From: CAZQIC01 sp964593555 | GTDB lineage: Bacteria; Bacteroidota; Bacteroidia; JAFLBG01 | Reading direction: 5' to 3' | NCBI GenBank assembly: GCA_964593555.1 | Contig: CAZQIC010000152.1 | Coordinates: 1 to 10,549 of the forward strand | DNA length: 10,549 nt | Shown: one piece after another, positions 6,688 through 10,549 of the stretch | Layout: each line of letters starts with the position of its first letter | How positions within the stretch are numbered: position 1 is the stretch's first letter | Notes under the pieces: model-generated | What the model was told of the DNA's origin: nothing | The model's database searches: none | The model's input: the letters and a program-made list of their open reading frames with translations, nothing else | Position numbers and translations under genes: made by a program

Positions 6688-6884
6688 TTTATAGATGCAG
6701 TGCCTTTTAACTACGTTGCACGGATAGTAAAAATAAGATTATTTATTCATGGTTTCATAGGGATTATATAACAAAGACGAGGAATATGCTCTAATGGTTG
6801 CATATAGTATGTTTTTATCTAAAAAAGCCCTTAATTCGACAAAAAACAGGGTTGCTTAACCATTATTTTGATTACCTTGAAGGG
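6688..6884. other. Divergent intergenic region between sigma factor and flavoprotein
   Basis: About 197 bases between the divergent starts of the sigma gene (-) and the flavoprotein (+, taking the GTG at 6885). It must hold two promoters. Only weak TAnnTTTG-like boxes are seen: TATTTTTA on - and TATGTTTT at 6808-6815 on +, each one base off and without a well-spaced TTG. No hairpin, repeat or small RNA gene stands out. Confidence 0.35.
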
Positions 6885-8102
6885 GTGAAAAGTATAATTA
6901 TAATAGGGGGCGGGGCATCAGGGTACTTTACAGCTTCAAATATTAATTACGGAAACGCAAGTATAACCATACTTGAAAAGAGTTCTAAAATATTGAGCAA
7001 AGTGCGAATTTCGGGCGGTGGAAGATGTAATGTTACCCACAATTGTTTTGATAATAATATCCTTTCTGAGAGTTATCCTCGAGGCAGCCGTGAGTTGAAA
7101 AGTGTATTTAGCAGATTTAATGTTAATGATTGTATTGAATGGTTTGAATCGAAAGGAGTAAGATTAAAAACTGAAGAGGATGGAAGAATGTTCCCTGTAA
7201 CAGATGATTCATTTAGTATTGTTAACTGTTTGATAAATGAAGCGGATAAGAAAAAAGTCGCTCTAAAATATAATGCTGAGGTGCTTGATATTGTCCGGAA
7301 CAAGTCACGTTTCGAAATTTATTTGCGATCGGATGAAAAGGTCATTGCCGACTATGTTATTGTTGCAGCAGGAGGCTCTCCAAAAATTACGGGCTACGAT
7401 TTTTTAAAAACACTGGGGATAGTGATCATTCCACCGGTACCATCCTTGTTCACTTTTAATTTACCACGTAACAAGATCACCGAATTGATGGGGCTTTCTG
7501 TTGCAGCTGCAAAGGTTACCGTGTTAAATACAAAGCTAGAGGAAAAAGGGCCGTTACTTATTACGCATTGGGGATTAAGCGGGCCTGTCGTTCTAAGGCT
7601 ATCGGCATGGGGAGCAAAGCAATTGAGCGAATTAAATTATGATTTTAAAATATCCGTTTCATGGCTGGGAATAAACAGGGCGGAGGCGGAAAGTGAAATT
7701 CACCAGCTAGCACAAAATAAAAAACAGCTGGTAGTAAATAGTATGTTAACCGGTATTCCCCAGCGATTATGGAAATACCTGGTACAAAAGGCCGGGATTG
7801 GAAACGATATACAATGGGCTAACCTCACTAATAAATCCAAGCAAGCGCTCGTGGAAATTATTGCAAATGATATTTATGATGTAAAAGGGAAAACAACTTT
7901 TAAAGAGGAGTTTGTTACCTGCGGGGGAGTGGATCTAAAAGAGGTGAACCTTAGTACAATGGAAAGTCATAAGCATCCGGGATTATATTTTACCGGAGAA
8001 GTATTAAATGTTGACGGAATTACCGGAGGATTCAATTTCCAGCATGCCTGGGCAAGCGCGTTTATAGCAGCAAAGTCAATTACCGAAAAAGAATTAGGAT
8101 AA
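6885..8102 (+). CDS. NAD(P)/FAD-dependent oxidoreductase, HI0933 / BaiN family
   Basis: Flavoprotein of the HI0933 (TIGR00275)/YhiN/BaiN family. A Clostridium scindens member reduces bile-acid intermediates, but most members have no known substrate, so no reaction is assigned. From the GTG at 6885 it has 405 residues, normal for the family. Visible motifs are the dinucleotide-binding IIIIGGGASG (4-13), SGGGRCNVTH (43-52), THWGLSGP (227-234), the TCGGV segment (345-349) and the FAD-contacting end TGEVLNVDGITGGFNFQHAWASA (starting at 370). The frame stays open to a TTG at 6798, but those 29 extra residues do not fit the family, whose members begin just before the GGGASG loop. A GAAGGG sequence abuts the GTG directly, too close to be a standard ribosome binding site. 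It is a monocistronic gene divergent from the sigma operon. Confidence 0.9.
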   Translation: MKSIIIIGGGASGYFTASNINYGNASITILEKSSKILSKVRISGGGRCNVTHNCFDNNILSESYPRGSRELKSVFSRFNVNDCIEWFESKGVRLKTEEDGRMFPVTDDSFSIVNCLINEADKKKVALKYNAEVLDIVRNKSRFEIYLRSDEKVIADYVIVAAGGSPKITGYDFLKTLGIVIIPPVPSLFTFNLPRNKITELMGLSVAAAKVTVLNTKLEEKGPLLITHWGLSGPVVLRLSAWGAKQLSELNYDFKISVSWLGINRAEAESEIHQLAQNKKQLVVNSMLTGIPQRLWKYLVQKAGIGNDIQWANLTNKSKQALVEIIANDIYDVKGKTTFKEEFVTCGGVDLKEVNLSTMESHKHPGLYFTGEVLNVDGITGGFNFQHAWASAFIAAKSITEKELG

Positions 8103-8117
8103 TTTAACAATTAAGTG

Positions 8118-8148
8118 TTGTAACATTTAATGTTATAACTTATATTTG
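8118..8148 (+). promoter_or_regulatory. Bacteroidota-type promoter before the pirin gene
   Basis: TATATTTG at 8141-8148 matches the Bacteroidota -7 consensus TAnnTTTG exactly, and TTG at 8118-8120 lies 20 bases upstream as the -33 element. Transcription would begin around 8153-8156, only about 6-9 bases before the ATG at 8162. Use of that ATG would thus be nearly leaderless, whereas the second in-frame ATG at 8258 would have a normal leader. Confidence 0.55.
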
Positions 8149-8161
8149 TACTGAAAAACAA

Positions 8162-8968
8162 ATGAAGCGCAACCATTTTTTAAAAGCCATGGTGTTTCTT
8201 CCAGCCGTACTAAGCGTAAAAAGTATTTTCGCTTCATTAACTAAAAAAGAAGGTAATATGAAAACTATTATTCATCCTGCTGCTTCAAGAGGCTTTGCCA
8301 ATCATGGCTGGCTCAAAGCATACCATTCATTTAGTTTCGCGAATTATTATAATCCTGATAAAATGCATTTTGGTTTGCTGCGAGTTTTAAATGATGATAC
8401 TGTTGCGCCTGGTCAGGGCTTTGGTACGCATCCTCATGATAATATGGAAATTGTGACTATTCCACTGTCAGGTGTATTAGAGCATAAAGACAGCCTGGGC
8501 TCCATTGGTGTGATTAAAAAGGGAGAAGTACAAGTAATGTCTGCCGGTACCGGCGTTACACATAGCGAGTATAACAATTCTGATAAAGAAGAGGTGAAGT
8601 TATTGCAGACCTGGATATTTCCTAAGAAGAAAAATGTTAAGCCGCGCTACGATCAAAAAGTATTTGCTGAAGAGGGACGAAAAAATAAATTTCAAAAAAT
8701 TGTTTCTCCTGATTCAAGTGACGGATCTTTGATGATTAACCAGGATGCCTATTATTTTTTAGGAAATTTTGAAAAAGGAATAAATACTTCCTATTCAATT
8801 AATAGTCCGGGCAATGGGGTTTATTTATTTGTAATGGAAGGTGCAATAGAAATTGATGGCAATAAACTCGGAAGGCGCGATGCTATTGGTATATGGGAGG
8901 CAGATAAATTTACAGTGAGTGTTTCTGAAAATGCAGAACTGTTGGTGATAGAAATGCCTATGAATTAA
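8162..8968 (+). CDS. Pirin family protein with signal-peptide-like N-terminal extension
   Basis: A bicupin of the pirin family. Some bacterial pirins show quercetin 2,3-dioxygenase activity and others act as protein-binding regulators; the role here is unknown. From 8162 it has 268 residues. Residues 1-32 (MKRNHFLKAMVFLPAVLSV, then SIFASLT) are a basic, hydrophobic segment resembling a degenerate Tat or Sec signal with a possible cleavage after IFA. The pirin core starts at M33 (MKTIIHPAASRGF), the usual pirin start. The N-terminal cupin metal ligands are complete: H90 and H92 in GTHPHDNME, H134 and E136 in VTHSEYN. The C-terminal cupin (about 180-268) has no metal signature, as is usual. Two starts are possible, 8162 or 8258. 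The upstream ATG has a promoter right before it; the inner one has a purine-rich AGAAGG 4 nt upstream. Confidence 0.9.
   Translation: MKRNHFLKAMVFLPAVLSVKSIFASLTKKEGNMKTIIHPAASRGFANHGWLKAYHSFSFANYYNPDKMHFGLLRVLNDDTVAPGQGFGTHPHDNMEIVTIPLSGVLEHKDSLGSIGVIKKGEVQVMSAGTGVTHSEYNNSDKEEVKLLQTWIFPKKKNVKPRYDQKVFAEEGRKNKFQKIVSPDSSDGSLMINQDAYYFLGNFEKGINTSYSINSPGNGVYLFVMEGAIEIDGNKLGRRDAIGIWEADKFTVSVSENAELLVIEMPMN
8243..8260 (+). promoter_or_regulatory. Possible internal ribosome binding site and second start of the pirin gene
   Basis: A-rich AAAAAAGAAGG ends 4 bases before the in-frame ATG at 8258-8260, which begins the canonical pirin N-terminus. Shine-Dalgarno sequences are rare in this window, so this one is noticeable. 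It could give a cytoplasmic pirin (236 residues) alongside, or instead of, the extended form. Confidence 0.4.
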
Positions 8969-9046
8969 GCGCAAATTTTATCCAGACCAAAACATCAACT
9001 TTTCGGTCAGAGATCTTTTTTCCTTTTTTTCTTCATAATTAATTTT

Positions 9047-9096
9047 AAAGAAGTATGGATATTCAGATTCGTACTTCTTTTTATTTTTTTCTTTTG
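9047..9096 (+). terminator. Intrinsic terminator after the pirin gene
   Basis: AAAGAAGTA (9047-9055) pairs perfectly with TACTTCTTT (9072-9080). Five more inner pairs (9056-9060 with 9067-9071, two of them G-T) leave a 6-base loop. A T-rich tract follows (9081-9096). It lies about 80 bases after the pirin stop and just before the end of the convergent small gene on -. On - the hairpin is followed by a weaker, mixed A/T stretch, so termination from that side is less sure. Confidence 0.8.
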
Positions 9097-9108
9097 ACTC
9101 CTTGATAT

Positions 9109-9510
9109 TTATTTTTTTTTCCTGTTTTGAATAATTGCAAAGTCATTCTTTTTTTCATTGGTCATCAGTTGTATCGTATCTCCAGTATGGAAAATAGCTT
9201 TTGAATCGAAGCTATAAGTGAATCCTCCAAATTCCAGGGAAAGTAGTTTTATGTCATCAGCACTTTCGGTAGTAAATATAAACTCACAACTTGTGCCAGT
9301 AGAATCTAAATAAGCTTTGGAATCTTTTTTAAATTGTTTTCTTTTCTCTTCACTTAACTCATCGGCTCCCGCTGCGCAGACATATGGTGTACTGCATCCT
9401 GCTTTTATAATAATAATTGAATTTTGTATAGAATCGTTCGTGTTTGTTTGCTGCCCTATAGTACAAAATGAACAGAGGAATAATAACCCGAATATTGTAA
9501 TTAGTTTCAT
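9109..9510 (-). CDS. Small exported protein of unknown function
   Basis: A 133-residue protein I do not recognise. The N-terminus MKLITIFGLLFLCSFCTIG is a typical Sec signal with likely cleavage near residue 19-22. Cys13 and Cys16 lie in the hydrophobic core, but neither gives a good lipobox, so a lipoprotein is less likely. The mature part has three Cys (39, 45, 75; CSTPYVC is a CX5C) that could form a disulfide outside the cytoplasm. A charged stretch follows (51-64, ELSEEKRKQFKKDS), then strand-like segments (EFIFTT, IKLLSLEFGGFTYSF, DTIQLM). It follows maf by 34 nt on the same strand and may share its transcript. The last codons are three Lys read from a run of nine A, right before the stop, so the C-terminus is prone to length changes. 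Confidence 0.75.
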   Translation of the reverse strand: MKLITIFGLLFLCSFCTIGQQTNTNDSIQNSIIIIKAGCSTPYVCAAGADELSEEKRKQFKKDSKAYLDSTGTSCEFIFTTESADDIKLLSLEFGGFTYSFDSKAIFHTGDTIQLMTNEKKNDFAIIQNRKKK

Positions 9511-9544
9511 TGATAAGCGAAAGGCAAGAAATATGCCAAAATAA

Positions 9545-10144
9545 TTAATGGTTATTTATCTTTATCAGTTCCTCATAAAGTTCCTTCACCGGTAATCCCA
9601 TTACATTAAAGTAAGAACCTTCAATCCTCTCAACTCCAACATATCCTATCCATTCCTGAGCACCATAAGCTCCGGCTTTATCATAAGGTTGATATGTGTT
9701 AACATAAAATTCTATTTCTTCATTTGAAAGTGTTTTAAAAAATACATCCGTACGGACATAAAATGATTTCATTTTATGTTTTGTCAGCAAACAAACTCCC
9801 GTGTATACTTCATGTTTTTTACCTGAAAGTAATTTTAGCATTTTTATAGCTTCATCCCTGGTTTCAGGTTTATTTAATACTTGGTTATCTACCCATACAA
9901 TGGTGTCAGCTGTTATAACTATATTATCATTTGATAATTCATCAACAAACGCCTTAGCTTTCAGTTCGCACAAATAAATCGGTATCTCCTGTTGTTTAAG
10001 TTCTGCTGGAAAATCTTCGGGAACATCTTTTGTTTTTATTTCAAAATTTAATCCCAGCTCGTTGAGTAAAAATTGTCTGCGTGGTGATTTAGATGCAAGA
10101 ATTATTTTTAATCCCGCTAATGGTTTAAAAACTTCTTTCGTCAT
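9545..10144 (-). CDS. maf: Maf family nucleotide pyrophosphatase (dTTP/UTP type, YhdE-like)
   Basis: A 199-residue cytoplasmic house-cleaning enzyme that hydrolyses nucleoside triphosphates, including modified ones, to monophosphate and pyrophosphate; the family was first linked to septum formation. The motifs are ILASKSPRRQFLL (15-27), ITADTIV with D80, LNKP (90-93), the central YDKAGAYGAQEWIG (154-167, with K156 and Q163) and GSYFNVMGLPV (176-186). The AGAYGAQ form is that of the dTTP/UTP-specific YhdE branch rather than the m7GTP-specific YceF branch. Length is normal. It starts 3 bases after the stop of the UbiA-family gene, so the two are co-transcribed. Pairing of maf with a UbiA-type prenyltransferase recurs in Bacteroidota as far as I recall; that is memory, not computed here. 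Confidence 0.95.
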   Translation of the reverse strand: MTKEVFKPLAGLKIILASKSPRRQFLLNELGLNFEIKTKDVPEDFPAELKQQEIPIYLCELKAKAFVDELSNDNIVITADTIVWVDNQVLNKPETRDEAIKMLKLLSGKKHEVYTGVCLLTKHKMKSFYVRTDVFFKTLSNEEIEFYVNTYQPYDKAGAYGAQEWIGYVGVERIEGSYFNVMGLPVKELYEELIKINNH

Positions 10145-10147
10145 TTT

Positions 10148-10549
10148 TTAAGTGAAGCTGAGGTAGATAATAACCGTATATAAAATTCCGAATAGCATGA
10201 TCAGCTTTGTCACCAAAGAAGGCAGTTTAAATTGTTTAGGTTCTTTTGCTCGTATGAGTAAAATGGTAAGAATGAATAGAGGGAGTTGAACAGCGAATAA
10301 TAAATAATTAATTGACAAGGATGCATCAAAGGCCAGCTGCGTGTATTGTACATACCCGATAGCACCCATGGTAAAAAGTATTAACAGGACCACGATAAAT
10401 TTTGTTTTGGTTATACCAATACTGATCGGAAGTGTTTTGCACCCGTATTGTTCATCGCCTTCAACATCTTCAATGTCTTTTATTATTTCACGGATAAGGG
10501 TTGTTACAAAAGCGAAAAACGAAAATCCAAGAATGTAATTAAATATAAC
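10148..10549 (-). CDS. UbiA-family prenyltransferase, C-terminal part (5' end outside window)
   Basis: The frame runs open through the right edge, giving 133 C-terminal residues. The GTG at 10393 is internal, not a start. The stretch TLIREIIKDIEDVEGDEQYG holds the second Asp-rich motif of UbiA enzymes (DxxDxxxD, Mg-diphosphate binding), followed by CKTLPISIGITKTK, which is typical of this branch. Hydrophobic helices follow: about 51-68, 81-101 and 112-131 of the visible part. UbiA enzymes move a prenyl group onto an aromatic or polar-lipid acceptor in the inner membrane. The REIIKDIEDVEGD form resembles proteins annotated as geranylgeranylglycerol-phosphate geranylgeranyltransferases in Bacteroidota, but the acceptor cannot be fixed from this fragment. 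Confidence 0.88.
   Translation of the reverse strand, partial: VIFNYILGFSFFAFVTTLIREIIKDIEDVEGDEQYGCKTLPISIGITKTKFIVVLLILFTMGAIGYVQYTQLAFDASLSINYLLFAVQLPLFILTILLIRAKEPKQFKLPSLVTKLIMLFGILYTVIIYLSFT

Noticed and set aside
6798..6884. TTG at 6798 as the start of the flavoprotein
   Set aside because: It would add 29 residues not seen in HI0933-family proteins, which begin just before the GGGASG loop; GTG at 6885 gives the expected N-terminus and length.
9109..9510. Lipoprotein call for the small exported protein
   Set aside because: The signal-region Cys residues are preceded by Leu or Phe rather than a small residue, so no acceptable lipobox is formed.

Overview
The window is AT-rich, densely coded and looks like a chromosomal segment of a Bacteroidota bacterium (Cytophaga/Chitinophaga/Sphingobacteria-like). 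This rests on several marks: a Rho factor with a long hydrophilic N-terminal insertion, a DUF4199-type membrane protein, a protein ending in a gliding-motility / type IX secretion (T9SS) type B C-terminal domain, a TAnnTTTG-type -7 promoter box, and mostly absent Shine-Dalgarno sequences. No tRNA, rRNA, CRISPR array, transposase or phage gene was found. Both edges cut through genes.

Left part (1-1446, + strand): the 3' end of a histidine kinase, then a GC-rich hairpin-forming spacer, a stand-alone Rcp1-type response regulator, and 8 nt later the start of a second receiver domain. That second receiver is broken by a frameshift and lacks its phospho-acceptor half. It looks like a three-gene phosphorelay cluster that has decayed at its 3' end.

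Next (1526-4349): a VanX/DdpX-like D-Ala-D-Ala dipeptidase lipoprotein on + runs into a DUF4199 membrane protein on -, with one base between the two stop codons. The DUF4199 gene starts with TTG three bases after the stop of rho, so rho and DUF4199 appear to be one translationally coupled unit.

Middle (4555-6687, - strand): an ECF sigma factor and a single-pass membrane protein overlap by ATGA. The membrane protein has an anti-sigma-like cytoplasmic head, a PKD domain and a T9SS type B-like C-terminal domain. A YfcE/MJ0936-type metallophosphoesterase follows 31 nt later. The sigma/membrane-protein pair is the most interesting item: it looks like a transmembrane signalling pair whose sensor end is built from secretion-cargo modules.

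Right part: a BaiN/HI0933-family flavoprotein and a pirin-like cupin on +. The pirin has an extra signal-peptide-like N-terminus, its own promoter-like sequence and a strong terminator. On - there is then an operon reading a UbiA-family prenyltransferase (cut by the right edge), Maf nucleotide pyrophosphatase and a small exported protein of unknown function.
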